DNA of 64,000 nt, taken from positions 614,001 to 678,000 of the forward strand of contig NZ_LMPM01000001.1 of the NCBI RefSeq assembly GCF_001423845.1, given 5' to 3'. This document shows positions 42,933 through 51,495 of this stretch, one piece after another. The stretch's first letter is position 1; each line of letters opens with the position of its first letter. A model generated the notes under the pieces. That model was not told the DNA's origin. It searched no databases and worked only from the letters and a program-made list of their open reading frames with translations. The DNA is from Sphingomonas sp. Leaf357. Its GTDB lineage: Bacteria; Pseudomonadota; Alphaproteobacteria; Sphingomonadales; Sphingomonadaceae. Both the position numbers and the translations under genes were made by a program.

Positions 42933-44273
42933 ATGTTGAACCGCTTCACCGAAGACTATCTCGAATCGCTGGCGACGTCGGATTTCGCGCCGAAGCCCAA
43001 GGTGTCGGGGCGGCTCGCCTCGTTCGACGGGCTGTTGATGGAGGCGGTCGGGCTGCAATTGCCGGTCGGCACGGTCTGCCAGGTCGGCGGCGCGACTGGG
43101 TCGGGGGGCACGGGCGTCGAGGCCGAGGTGATCGGCTTCCGCAACGGTCGCACGCTGCTGATGAATCTCGGCGGCCCCGCGCCGCTGCTGCCGCAGGCGC
43201 CGGTGCGCCCGCTAGGGCCCCCGGGCGAGGCGGAGGTCGGCGATGCCCTGCTCGGGCGCGTGGTGGATGGCGCGGGCAAGCCGATCGACGGGCTCGGGCC
43301 GATTCGCGGCGCGGGTCGCTGGCCGATCGCGGGCAAGCTGCAATCGCCGCTCGATCGCGGGCGCGTGCTGCAGCCGATGGATGTCGGGGTGCGTGCGATC
43401 AACGGCCTGCTGACGATCGGGCAGGGCCAGCGCATCGGCATCATGGCTGGGTCTGGCGTCGGCAAATCGGTGCTGCTCGGGATGATCGTGCGCGCGGCGC
43501 AGGCCGACGTGATCGTGATCGGGCTGATCGGCGAACGCTCCCGCGAAGTCGCCGACTTCCTCGAGACCAAGGTGGCGGGCGAGGCGCGGGCGCGCTCCGT
43601 CGTCGTCGCGGTTCCCGCCAACCATTCGCCCGTGCTGCGCATCCGCGGCGCGCTGCGCACGCATGCCATCGCCGAGGCGTTCCGCGCCGAGGGCAAGAAG
43701 GTGCTGCTGATCATGGATTCGCTGACGCGGGTCGCGCATGCCGGTCGCGAGATCGGGCTGGCGCTGGGCGAACCGGCCTCGGCGCGCGGCTATCCGCCCT
43801 CCGCCATCGCGATGCTGCCCAATCTAATCGAACGTGCCGGCACCGACGTGCAGTCCGGCGGATCGATCACCGCGATCTACACCGTATTGGCGGACGGCGA
43901 CGACGGTAACGACCCGGTCGTCGATTCGGCGCGATCGATCCTCGACGGGCATATCGTGCTGAGCCGGCAACTGGCCGAGCGCGGCGTGTATCCGGCGATC
44001 GATCTCGGCCCGTCCGTCTCGCGCGTGATGACCGACATCGCCGAGCGCCCGCACATCCTGGCCGCGCGCGTGCTGCGCCGGCATCTCGCCACCTATGAGG
44101 AGAATCGCGACCTGGTGCTGATGGGGGCGTACCGCTCCGGCGCCGATCCGGCGATCGACGCCGCCATCGCCTGCCATCCGGCGGTGATGGAATATATCAA
44201 GCAGGATCCCGACGAGACCGTGTCGCTGGAGGATTCGGTGACCGAACTGGTCGGCGTGTTCGGGGACGCTTGA
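42933..44273 (+). CDS. fliI: Flagellum-specific ATPase FliI
   Basis: A 446-residue hexameric ATPase of the export apparatus. Walker A GSGVGKS near residue 173, VIGLIGERSREVADF near 190, Walker B VLLIMDSLTRVAHAGRE, and the family motif AIYTVLADGDDGNDPVVDSA. The N-terminal beta-barrel domain contains LPVGTVCQVGG. GCGAGGG precedes the ATG. It follows a repeat element and is followed by fliJ after one base. Confidence 0.97.
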   Translation: MLNRFTEDYLESLATSDFAPKPKVSGRLASFDGLLMEAVGLQLPVGTVCQVGGATGSGGTGVEAEVIGFRNGRTLLMNLGGPAPLLPQAPVRPLGPPGEAEVGDALLGRVVDGAGKPIDGLGPIRGAGRWPIAGKLQSPLDRGRVLQPMDVGVRAINGLLTIGQGQRIGIMAGSGVGKSVLLGMIVRAAQADVIVIGLIGERSREVADFLETKVAGEARARSVVVAVPANHSPVLRIRGALRTHAIAEAFRAEGKKVLLIMDSLTRVAHAGREIGLALGEPASARGYPPSAIAMLPNLIERAGTDVQSGGSITAIYTVLADGDDGNDPVVDSARSILDGHIVLSRQLAERGVYPAIDLGPSVSRVMTDIAERPHILAARVLRRHLATYEENRDLVLMGAYRSGADPAIDAAIACHPAVMEYIKQDPDETVSLEDSVTELVGVFGDA

Positions 44274-44274
44274 G

Positions 44275-44697
44275 ATGGGGCTCAAGGCCAAGAAGCTCGA
44301 TCGCATCCTGAAGGTGCGGACGCTGCAACTCGGGCTGGTGCGCGCCGAGGAAGCGCGCGCCAACGAACGGTTCGCGGGCGAGGTGAATCTGCGCAACCGC
44401 ATCGCGCAACTGGCCGAGGGGATCGCGCCGGCGGCGGAAGTTGGCAAAGGTGCCGCGCTCAGCGCCGCCGCGCATTTCCGCGATCGGCTGCAACAATCGG
44501 CCGAGGCGGCCGATGGACGCATGCGCGCGGCCGAGCATGTCGCCGCGCAGGCCGCCGAGAAGACCCGCGAGGCCAAGCGCGACCAGACCGCGATCGAAAA
44601 GCTGCTGGGCCGCGCCGCCGCCGAGGATGCGCTGAAGGCGATCCGTGCGCTCGAGGCCGCACCGCCGACCCGGAAAGTCCGGCATGATCCTTGCTGA
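44275..44697 (+). CDS. fliJ: Flagellar FliJ-like protein
   Basis: A 140-residue coiled-coil protein one base after fliI, in the canonical fliJ position. The chain is almost all helix with many Ala, Arg and Glu (LQLGLVRAEEARANERFAGE; AAEKTREAKRDQTAIEKLL). FliJ proteins are poorly conserved, so the assignment rests on coiled coil, size and synteny. The last six codons double as the sigma-54 promoter of fliK. Confidence 0.75.
   Translation: MGLKAKKLDRILKVRTLQLGLVRAEEARANERFAGEVNLRNRIAQLAEGIAPAAEVGKGAALSAAAHFRDRLQQSAEAADGRMRAAEHVAAQAAEKTREAKRDQTAIEKLLGRAAAEDALKAIRALEAAPPTRKVRHDPC
44680..44695 (+). promoter_or_regulatory. Sigma-54 promoter of fliK, within the end of fliJ
   Basis: CGGCATGATCCTTGCT matches the sigma-54 consensus TGGCAYG-N4-TTGCT except for the first base. 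Predicted start near 44706, 31 bases before the fliK ATG, in line with the leader lengths of flgB (29) and the transglycosylase gene (28). A small GGCGA-CGT-TCGCC hairpin lies in the leader. Activator sites could be those at 45029-45044 inside fliK. Confidence 0.75.
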
Positions 44698-44736
44698 AGG
44701 CCCGGAGGGCGACGTTCGCCTTCCTGGGGGTTCTGC

Positions 44737-46014
44737 ATGATCGCATTATCGACATCCGTTTCGCCATCGCCGCCCAAGGCCGCGCCAGCACCGCCGGCCA
44801 GCACCGCGACGGGCGATTTCCCAGGCACGCTCGCCGGGCTGACCGAGGCATCGGTCGCTGAGAAAATGCCGGTTTCGCGCGGGCTTCCGACCGGTGCCGC
44901 AAAGCCCGGACAGCCCGACGTGTCCCGCTCGAGCGATCCCGAGACGCCGATCACGCTGGCGGCCTTTCTCGAGGCCAAAAGCGGCGATCCCGCACCCGTC
45001 GCGCCGCCGGGCACGAAGGGGCAGGATGTTGCCGCGGACGGCAAGTCCTTGCCTGCCGATCCGGCCGAAAAGGACATGTCGAAGGACGTGATCTGGCTGC
45101 CCGCAGCGTTCGCGCTGCCGGTGCAGCTGCCGCTGTCGCACCCGCGCGGCCTGCCGAAATTCGGTGGCCCGATCGCGCCGGTGACCGGCGAAGTGGCGCC
45201 CACCGCGCCGCCCTCCGGCGCGCCGCCGGTGACGCCTGCCGCAGGCGAGGGCGGCAAGACGACGCCGGTGCTCACCCTGCCGACGCCGATCGGCCCGGAC
45301 ATCCTGGTCGCAGGCGATGCCGGCCCGGCGGCGAGCCCGCGCGCGACCTCGATTCCCGTTGCGCCGGACGTCCAGAAGGTGGGCGTGCCCCTGCGCACCG
45401 ACACCGCCGCGCCGGTCGCACCCCCAATTGCCCAAGTCCAGGCTCCGGTCGCGCAACCCGCCGGCCAGGTGTTCGCCGCCGCGATCGCCTCGGTCGCGCA
45501 GCAGGCGCGGCGCGACGAGCGCGAGCCGGTCGAGCAACATGCGTCGACGACGATCGCGGCCACCGCCCTGGAGGCGCTGCACGGCAACGCCGTCGCCGCC
45601 ACCGCCGACGCCAAGCACGCCGCGCTCGACCTGAAGCAGGACAGCGGGTTGCAAGGCATGATCGATCATATCGAAACGCTGCGCGACGGCGCGGACGCCA
45701 ACGATACGCGCATCCGCCTGGTGCCCGACGCGCTCGGCGCGGTCGACGTGTCGGTGCGGAAGGATGGCGACCGGGTGCACGTGCATTTCGCCGCCGAGAA
45801 CCGCGCCAGCGCGCAACTGCTGAGCGACGCCCAGCCGCGTCTCGCCGAACTGGCCGAGGCGCGCGGCGTGCGGCTGGGCCAGACCAGCGTCGATTCGGGC
45901 CAGGGGCAAAGCCAGGCGCGCCAGCAGCCCCAGCCCAACCCGATCCTTTCCACCCGACCGGCCTCCGCAATCGCGGCCGGCATTCTTGAAACCACCGATT
46001 CGCGAATCGCCTGA
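44737..46014 (+). CDS. fliK: Flagellar hook-length control protein FliK
   Basis: A 425-residue molecular ruler exported to set hook length. The first 290 residues are Pro/Ala/Thr-rich and low-complexity, as in FliK. The C-terminal Flg_hook domain is recognisable (IRLVPDALGAVDVSVRKDGD, VHVHFAAENRASAQLLSDAQ, LAELAEARGVRLGQTSVD near residues 325-390). It follows fliJ after 39 bases and has its own sigma-54 promoter. Confidence 0.88.
   Translation: MIALSTSVSPSPPKAAPAPPASTATGDFPGTLAGLTEASVAEKMPVSRGLPTGAAKPGQPDVSRSSDPETPITLAAFLEAKSGDPAPVAPPGTKGQDVAADGKSLPADPAEKDMSKDVIWLPAAFALPVQLPLSHPRGLPKFGGPIAPVTGEVAPTAPPSGAPPVTPAAGEGGKTTPVLTLPTPIGPDILVAGDAGPAASPRATSIPVAPDVQKVGVPLRTDTAAPVAPPIAQVQAPVAQPAGQVFAAAIASVAQQARRDEREPVEQHASTTIAATALEALHGNAVAATADAKHAALDLKQDSGLQGMIDHIETLRDGADANDTRIRLVPDALGAVDVSVRKDGDRVHVHFAAENRASAQLLSDAQPRLAELAEARGVRLGQTSVDSGQGQSQARQQPQPNPILSTRPASAIAAGILETTDSRIA
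45029..45044. promoter_or_regulatory. TTGCCG-N4-CGGCAA palindrome within fliK
   Basis: TTGCCG-CGGA-CGGCAA is a perfect six-base inverted repeat with the same half-site and four-base spacer as the one at 25290-25307. It lies about 325 bases downstream of the fliK transcription start. It may be a downstream activator site, or a chance outcome of codon usage. Confidence 0.3.
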
Positions 46015-46029
46015 TTGAAGGACTGACCC

Positions 46030-46635
46030 ATGAGCGACAAGACCGAAGATGCCGCCGCCCCGAAGAAAAAGGGCGGCATGATGAAAAAACTGATCATCGC
46101 GATCGTCGCGTTGGTCGTGATCGGCGGCGGCGTCGGCGGGGGGCTGTACGCCACCGGCATCATCCCGCACGGATCGACCAAGGCCGGCCCGGAGCCGACC
46201 GGCCCGCAGCTCGTGCCCAAGAGCGAGCAGAAGCGCTTCACCGCCGCCGGCGGCGGCGAGGGCGGCGAGGGGGCCGCGGCCGGCAAGGCCCCGCCATCGG
46301 GCACCGGCGGCGAGAAATACGCCTCCAATTACTATGCGATGGAGAAGGAATTCACCTCCAACCTGCAGGACAGCGTTCACTTCATCCAGGTCGGGCTGGC
46401 GATCTCGACGCCGTACGACGACACGGTCATCGACAATATCAAGACCAACGAGATCGCGGTGCGCTCCGCGATCCTGATGGCGCTGAGCGACACGACCGAG
46501 GAGCAGGTGTTCTCGACCGACGGGAAGAAGCAATTGCAGGTCCGCCTGGCCAAGGCGATCAACGCGACGCTGAAGGAAAAGGAAGGATTCGGCGGCGTTG
46601 GTAACGTCTACTTTACCAATTTTGTTGTTCAGTGA
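46030..46635 (+). CDS. fliL: Flagellar basal body-associated protein FliL
   Basis: A 201-residue single-pass inner-membrane protein supporting the stator. Short basic cytoplasmic head (KKKGGMMKK), one helix (LIIAIVALVVIGGGVGGGLY), a Gly-rich linker (GGGEGGEGAAAGKAP) and a periplasmic FliL domain ending FGGVGNVYFTNFVVQ. It precedes fliM by six bases in the same reading frame. Confidence 0.94.
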   Translation: MSDKTEDAAAPKKKGGMMKKLIIAIVALVVIGGGVGGGLYATGIIPHGSTKAGPEPTGPQLVPKSEQKRFTAAGGGEGGEGAAAGKAPPSGTGGEKYASNYYAMEKEFTSNLQDSVHFIQVGLAISTPYDDTVIDNIKTNEIAVRSAILMALSDTTEEQVFSTDGKKQLQVRLAKAINATLKEKEGFGGVGNVYFTNFVVQ

Positions 46636-46641
46636 ACATCG

Positions 46642-47595
46642 ATGGTTAACGAGGGTTCACAACTGGCAGGCGATCGACGGGAACGGACCCGTCCGGAGGT
46701 GGCTGAGGCCACCCTGGGCGTGGCCAATCTCAACCCGTTCGGCGACCTGCACACGCTGCAGCATCTCTCCGCGCGACTCGCGCGGGGGATGCGGTCGGTG
46801 TTCGAACCCCTGTTGCGCAAGGAATGCCGCAGCTTCGCCGAGCCTTTGGTGGTGCAGCGCTTCGCCGATTACCGTGCGGAACGCCCCGACGGGCTGACCG
46901 CATGGTTACCGCTGGCGATGAACGCGGCCGGAAACATCGGCAGCGGTCAGGCGATGATCGTGCTCGACGGGCGCTTCGTGATGGAGGTGCTCGACCTGTT
47001 CTTCGGCGGCACCGGCGCGACGCCGCACGAGCTGCCGGCCGAATTCACCCCCGCCGCCGAGGCGATGATCGCGCGGCTCGGCAAGATGCTCGCCGATCCG
47101 CTGAAGGCGGCGTGGGAGCCGCTGGCGCGAATCGACTTCGTCCCCGGCCATGTCGAGGCGAATCCGGCGCTGATCCAGGGCCTGGACGGCGACGACGCCG
47201 TGGTCGTCACCCGCTTCGGCATCGCCGCCGGCACGACCAAGCCGGTGTTCGTCGATATCGTCTACCCGGTCGCGGCGCTGAAACCCCATACGCCGTCGCT
47301 GATTGGCAAGGTCCACGCCAAGACGGCGGCGCCCGATCCGGCCTGGCGCAACGGCCTGACGCGCGCGGCGATGAACGTGAAGTTCGGCGTCCGCTCGGTG
47401 CTGGCCGAACCGATGGTGCCGCTCTCCGTCCTGATGGACCTGAAGCCCGGCGACGTCATCCCGATCAGCTTCGGCCCGGAAGTGCCGGTGATGGTCGGTG
47501 GCGACCGGCTGGGCGTCGGCACGGTCGGCACGTCGAACGGCAAGGCCGCGATCCGGCTCAATTCGATCACCCGTAATGTTGAGGATTTCCAATGA
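46642..47595 (+). CDS. fliM: Flagellar motor switch protein FliM, divergent N-terminus
   Basis: A 317-residue C-ring protein. The CheC-like middle domain is present (GSGQAMIVLDGRFVMEVLDL, FFGGTGATP, AEFTPAAEAMIARLG) and the C-terminal SpoA domain ends SNGKAAIRLNSITRNVEDF. The canonical FliM N-terminus with the CheY-binding peptide (LSQDEIDALL type) is missing; the chain starts MVNEGSQLAGDRRERTRPEV. The start cannot lie further upstream because the in-frame fliL stop is at 46633-46635. The GGTGR motif reads GGTGA. Overlaps fliN by ATGA. Confidence 0.93.
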   Translation: MVNEGSQLAGDRRERTRPEVAEATLGVANLNPFGDLHTLQHLSARLARGMRSVFEPLLRKECRSFAEPLVVQRFADYRAERPDGLTAWLPLAMNAAGNIGSGQAMIVLDGRFVMEVLDLFFGGTGATPHELPAEFTPAAEAMIARLGKMLADPLKAAWEPLARIDFVPGHVEANPALIQGLDGDDAVVVTRFGIAAGTTKPVFVDIVYPVAALKPHTPSLIGKVHAKTAAPDPAWRNGLTRAAMNVKFGVRSVLAEPMVPLSVLMDLKPGDVIPISFGPEVPVMVGGDRLGVGTVGTSNGKAAIRLNSITRNVEDFQ

Positions 47596-47894
47596 ACGAC
47601 ATGACCGGGTCCTTCCCGATCGACGGCCAGATCCCGATGGGGCTGGCGGCGAATTTCCGGCTGCTGCAGGATGTCGACGTCAAGCTGACGGTGGAGATCG
47701 GATCGACCCAGCTGACGCTGCGCGAGCTGCTGGCGCTGGGCGAATCCAGCGTGATCGAACTCGATCGCCAGGCCAACGAGCTTCTCGACGTATTCGTCAA
47801 CGGCACGCTGATCGGGCGTGGCGAGGTCGTGACAGTCGGCGATCGCTTCGGCGTGCGCATGACCGAGCTGGTCTCGCCCGAGAAGCGGGCCTGA
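47592..47894 (+). CDS. fliN: Flagellar motor switch protein FliN
   Basis: A 100-residue SpoA-domain C-ring protein: LLQDVDVKLTVEIGSTQLTL, ELLALGESSVIELDRQANE and DVFVNGTLIGRGEVVTVGD are the standard FliN blocks. Start overlaps the fliM stop (ATGA). Length is typical for the short form. Confidence 0.96.
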   Translation: MNDMTGSFPIDGQIPMGLAANFRLLQDVDVKLTVEIGSTQLTLRELLALGESSVIELDRQANELLDVFVNGTLIGRGEVVTVGDRFGVRMTELVSPEKRA

Positions 47895-47900
47895 TCCGTC

Positions 47901-48158
47901 ATGATGTGGACCTATGTTCTGAAGCTGGTCGTGCTGCTGCCTTTGGTCTGCGGCCTGATGGTCGGGTGCCTGTGGGCGTGGCGCAAGCTTGAATCCCGCC
48001 TGCCGGGCCAGCCCGCCAACCGCATGATGAAGGTGCAGGAGACGATGATGATCTCGCCCGGCCTGCGCATGGCGGTGCTGGAATTCGAGGGGCGCAAGCT
48101 GCTCGTCGCGGTCGGCCGTGGCGGCGTCACCCTGATCGACAAGATCGAACCGAAATGA
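47901..48158 (+). CDS. fliO: Flagellar biosynthesis protein FliO
   Basis: An 85-residue protein with one N-terminal membrane helix (LKLVVLLPLVCGLMVGCLW) and a short cytoplasmic domain (MKVQETMMISPGLRMAVLEF, then GRKLLVAVGRGGVTLI) of FliO type. It assists FliP assembly. The stop overlaps the fliP start (ATGA), and synteny is canonical. Confidence 0.88.
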   Translation: MMWTYVLKLVVLLPLVCGLMVGCLWAWRKLESRLPGQPANRMMKVQETMMISPGLRMAVLEFEGRKLLVAVGRGGVTLIDKIEPK

Positions 48159-49045
48159 AGACCTCCGTCACCCGTCACGGCCATGGCCCGGCGCTGATCA
48201 AGGTGCCTCGTTCCGCCGTTCCCGCCGCCGGCGGCTTCGGCTGGATCGGCAAGGTCGTGCTGATCGCGCTCGGCATCGTGTTCGCGCTGATCGTCGCGCA
48301 TCCGGCGTTCGCGCAGGCCGCGCCCGCCGTTCCGGCGGCGCCGGGCGTAGGCGACGGCATAGACCGCGCGATCAAGGATCTGGGCGCGAACAGCACCGGC
48401 TCGGGTGGCCAGGCGCCGCTCGCGCTGTCGCTGCAAGTGCTCATCATCATGGGCCTGCTCAGCATCCTGCCGGGCATCCTGCTTATGATGACCAGCTTCA
48501 CGCGGATCATCATCGTGCTCGCGATCCTGCGCCAGGCGATGGGCCTGCAGCAGACGCCGCCGAACCAGGTGCTGATCGGCCTGTCGCTGTTCCTGTCGTT
48601 CTTCATCATGTCGCCGGTGATCAGCCAGATCAACACGACCGCGATACAGCCCTATTCGCAGGGGCGGATCGCCGCGACCGACATGATCAAGACGGCGGGC
48701 GTGCCGCTGCACGATTTCATGGTCAAGCAGACTCGGGTGAAGGACATCTCGATGTTCTCGCAGATCGCCAAATCGCCCAAGTTCGCCAGCCCCGCCGACA
48801 TTCCCTTCGCCGTCCTGCTGCCGTCGTTCGTGACCAGCGAGCTGAAGACCGCGTTCCAGATCGGTTTCCTGATCTTCCTGCCGTTCATCGTCATCGATCT
48901 GGTGGTGGCGACGGTGCTGATGTCGCTCGGCATGATGATGCTGTCGCCGACGATCATATCGCTGCCGTTCAAGCTGTTGCTGTTCGTGCTGGTCGACGGC
49001 TGGGCGCTGACGATGGGTTCGCTCGCCAACAGTTTCGTGAGTTAG
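48155..49045 (+). CDS. fliP: Flagellar export gate protein FliP
   Basis: A 296-residue export-gate subunit. The N-terminus carries a hydrophobic signal-like segment (VVLIALGIVFALIVAHPAFA), then the four FliP helices: LQVLIIMGLLSILPGILLMM, SFTRIIIVLAILRQAMG, PPNQVLIGLSLFLSFFIM and, after a periplasmic domain, LPFIVIDLVVATVLMSLGMM. Ends before a repeat element that separates it from fliQ. Confidence 0.96.
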   Translation: MKTSVTRHGHGPALIKVPRSAVPAAGGFGWIGKVVLIALGIVFALIVAHPAFAQAAPAVPAAPGVGDGIDRAIKDLGANSTGSGGQAPLALSLQVLIIMGLLSILPGILLMMTSFTRIIIVLAILRQAMGLQQTPPNQVLIGLSLFLSFFIMSPVISQINTTAIQPYSQGRIAATDMIKTAGVPLHDFMVKQTRVKDISMFSQIAKSPKFASPADIPFAVLLPSFVTSELKTAFQIGFLIFLPFIVIDLVVATVLMSLGMMMLSPTIISLPFKLLLFVLVDGWALTMGSLANSFVS

Positions 49046-49087
49046 GCGGCGATGACATCTTCTTTCCGCCCGACCTTCATCCCCCAT

Positions 49088-49149
49088 CCGTTCGGGCCGA
49101 GCCTGTCGAAGCCTATGCGCGTACCCTTCGACAGGCTCGGGGCGAACGG
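49088..49149. repeat. Imperfect inverted repeat between fliP and fliQ
   Basis: Arms CCGTTCGGGCCGAGCCTGTC and GACAGGCTCGGGGCGAACGG close over a 22-base centre. Same family as the element in flgI (20020-20104). Confidence 0.88.
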
Positions 49150-49185
49150 CGGTTGTATGACGACCCCGAACGCGGGCCGCCGCTG

Positions 49186-49455
49186 ATGGACGCGCAATAT
49201 TTCCTGACCGTCGCCAACGAGACGATGTGGGTGCTGGCGCTGGCCGCCGCGCCGATCCTGATCCCCGCGCTGTTCGCGGGCCTGATCCTGGGCATGATCC
49301 AGGCGGCGACCTCGATCAACGAACAGACTCTGTCGTTCGTGCCGAAGCTGATCGTCGTGGCGATCTCGATCCTGGTGTTCGGCAGCCTGATCCTCGGGCT
49401 GCTGAGCGATTTCACGATCGGCATTTTCGAGCGGATTCCGGAATTGGTGCGGTGA
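49186..49455 (+). CDS. fliQ: Flagellar export gate protein FliQ
   Basis: An 89-residue protein with two membrane helices (MWVLALAAAPILIPALFAGL and FVPKLIVVAISILVFGSLIL) joined by LGMIQAATSINEQTLS, the classic FliQ pattern. I choose ATG 49186, which gives the family's usual length; an in-frame TTG at 49153 would add 11 residues just after a repeat. Confidence 0.95.
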   Translation: MDAQYFLTVANETMWVLALAAAPILIPALFAGLILGMIQAATSINEQTLSFVPKLIVVAISILVFGSLILGLLSDFTIGIFERIPELVR

Positions 49456-49461
49456 TCATAT

Positions 49462-49590
49462 CCCCCTCTCCCAACGGGAGAGGGAGGGGCCCGCTCGGCA
49501 CAGCCGAGCGGGAGGGTGAGGGTGACGCATTTCACTCACCCTCACCCTCCCGCGCTTCGCGCTCCTTCCCTCTCCCGAGGGGAGAGGGAG
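49462..49590. repeat. Large imperfect inverted repeat between fliQ and fliR
   Basis: Outer arms CCCCTCTCCCAACGGGAGAG and CTCTCCCGAGGGGAGAGGGA, inner arms GAGGGTGAGGGTGA and TCACCCTCACCCTC. It fills the whole gap and ends two bases before the fliR start codon. Its purine-rich right end would act as the fliR ribosome-binding site. Confidence 0.9.
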
Positions 49591-49591
49591 T

Positions 49592-50368
49592 TTGAACACG
49601 CTCGGCTTCGGCCTGTCGATCGAGCCGCAATTGTGGGCGCTGATCTTCGTCATGGTGCGGATCGGCGCGGCGTTCGTCGCCGCGCCCGTGTTCGGCGCGG
49701 TGTCGGTGCCGGTGATGGTGCGCGTGACCCTGTCGGGCGCGATCGGCGTGCTGGTGCTGGGCACGCACAGCATCGTGCCGCCGGCGCAGGTGTTCGGCTT
49801 CTCGACGTTCCTCGCGGTCGCGTCCGAGGCGCTGGTCGGGCTGACGATGGGCTTCATCCTGCAGATCGCGTTCGCCGCGCCGATGCTGGCGAGCGAAGTG
49901 ATCAGCATCTCGATGGGCATCGGCTTCGCCAACGCGATCGATCCGCAGAACGGGCGGTCGTCGCCGGCGCTCGGCCAGTTCTTTTCGATCATGCTGACGC
50001 TGCTGTTCCTGTCCGTGAACGGCCACCTCGTCTTGGTCGAGATGGTGGTGAAGAGCTATGACGTGCTGCCGGTGGGCGCCGCCTGGCTGACCGCGGCGCA
50101 GCTGAAGAACATCGCGTTCTTCGGGGGGTATACGTTCACCGCCGGGCTGCTGCTCGCATTGCCGGTCGGGTTCCTGCTGCTGTGCCTCAACCTCGTGGTC
50201 GGCATGCTGTCGCGCTCGGCACCGGCGCTCAACCTGTTCGCGGTCGGCCTGCCGGCGAGCCTCGCGGTCGGCGTGATCGCGCTGGCCATGGCGTTCCCGG
50301 TGATGGGCGATTTCATGCTGGTCATCGTCCGCGAAGGTCTCGCCGCCGTACAGACTCTGGTCTTCTGA
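49592..50368 (+). CDS. fliR: Flagellar export gate protein FliR
   Basis: A 258-residue inner-membrane protein with about six helices, e.g. LWALIFVMVRIGAAFVAAPV and GVIALAMAFPVMGDFMLVIV. Motifs VASEALVGLTMGFILQIAFA and the loop GIGFANAIDPQNG match FliR. The start is TTG 49592, placed by the conserved MNTLGFGLSIEPQL beginning; the only ribosome-binding purines (GGGGAGAGGGAG) belong to the upstream repeat. The stop overlaps the flhB ATG (TGATG). Confidence 0.94.
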   Translation: MNTLGFGLSIEPQLWALIFVMVRIGAAFVAAPVFGAVSVPVMVRVTLSGAIGVLVLGTHSIVPPAQVFGFSTFLAVASEALVGLTMGFILQIAFAAPMLASEVISISMGIGFANAIDPQNGRSSPALGQFFSIMLTLLFLSVNGHLVLVEMVVKSYDVLPVGAAWLTAAQLKNIAFFGGYTFTAGLLLALPVGFLLLCLNLVVGMLSRSAPALNLFAVGLPASLAVGVIALAMAFPVMGDFMLVIVREGLAAVQTLVF

Positions 50369-51495
50369 TGTCCGAGGAGTTCGGCGAAAAGACAGAAGCA
50401 CCTACGCCCAAGCGCAAACGCGACGCGGCGGAGCAGGGCGACGTCCTGCGCTCCAAGGAATTCGCGACCGCGCTGGTTGTCATGGCGGGCTGCGGCTGGC
50501 TGGCGCTGTTCGGGCCGTCGCTGGTCGGCGGGTGCAAGGCGGTGATGACGGCGAGCTTCCAGTTCGGGCGCGGCGATGTCGAGGATTTCGAACCGTTCCG
50601 CCCGCTGATGCAATCCGGCTGGAAGCTGGCACCGTCGATGATCTCGCTGTTCGTCATCACGCTGGCCGCCGCGGTGCTCAGCCAGGCGGGGCTCGGGTCA
50701 CTCGGATTCAACGGCAAATTGCTCGCGCCCAAGGCGGCGCGGATCAACCCGGCGTCGGGGCTGAAGCGCATCTTCGGCACGCAGGGCTGGATCGAGCTGG
50801 GCAAATCCCTGCTCAAGGTGATCCTGCTCGGATCGATCGGCACGTACATGCTGATCTCCGCATCGCACATGACGATCGGGCTCGTCTCCTCCGACGTCGA
50901 AAGCGCGACAGGGGCGCTGGGCAGCACGTTGATGGGCATCCTGTTCGCGATGGCGACCGGGCTGCTGATCATCGCCGGTATCGACGTGCCGGTGCAGCTG
51001 GTCCGGCTGCTCGCCAAATTGCGCATGACCAAGCAGGCGATCCGCGACGAACACAAGGAAAGCGAAGGCTCGCCCGAGGCCAAGCATGCGATCCGCCAGC
51101 GCCAGCACCAGGTGCTGAAACGCGGCATGCGCAAGGCGGTGGCCGAGGCGCATGTGATCCTGACCAACCCGACGCATTTCGCGGTCGCCTTGCGCTACGA
51201 TCGCGGGCGCGATCAGGTGCCGGTGGTGGTGGCCAAGGGGCGCGGCGTGCTGGCGCTGGCGATCCGCGAGATCGGCGCCGAGAATCAGGTGCCGGTGCTG
51301 GAATATCCGGCGATCGCGCGCGCCGTCTATTACACCAGCAAGGAGGGCCAGGAGGTCCGCGACGACCTGTACATCGCGATCGCGACGATCCTGGCGTTCG
51401 TGTTCGGCATCAATGTCCAGGCCGGCGGGACGGCCCCGGTCGTGGAGGTGCCGGGAAGCGCGAAATTCGACGAGAACGGCGTGAAACATTCCTAA
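50368..51495 (+). CDS. flhB: Flagellar export specificity protein FlhB
   Basis: A 375-residue export-gate protein. N-terminal EEFGEKTEAPTPKRKRDAAE, four membrane helices, then the cytoplasmic autocleavage domain with NPTH in ILTNPTHFAVALRY near residue 270. Cleavage after Asn switches export from hook to filament substrates. The ATG at 50368 overlaps the fliR stop. The last bases of the gene (TAA) begin a candidate sigma-28 promoter of fliD. Confidence 0.96.
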   Translation: MSEEFGEKTEAPTPKRKRDAAEQGDVLRSKEFATALVVMAGCGWLALFGPSLVGGCKAVMTASFQFGRGDVEDFEPFRPLMQSGWKLAPSMISLFVITLAAAVLSQAGLGSLGFNGKLLAPKAARINPASGLKRIFGTQGWIELGKSLLKVILLGSIGTYMLISASHMTIGLVSSDVESATGALGSTLMGILFAMATGLLIIAGIDVPVQLVRLLAKLRMTKQAIRDEHKESEGSPEAKHAIRQRQHQVLKRGMRKAVAEAHVILTNPTHFAVALRYDRGRDQVPVVVAKGRGVLALAIREIGAENQVPVLEYPAIARAVYYTSKEGQEVRDDLYIAIATILAFVFGINVQAGGTAPVVEVPGSAKFDENGVKHS

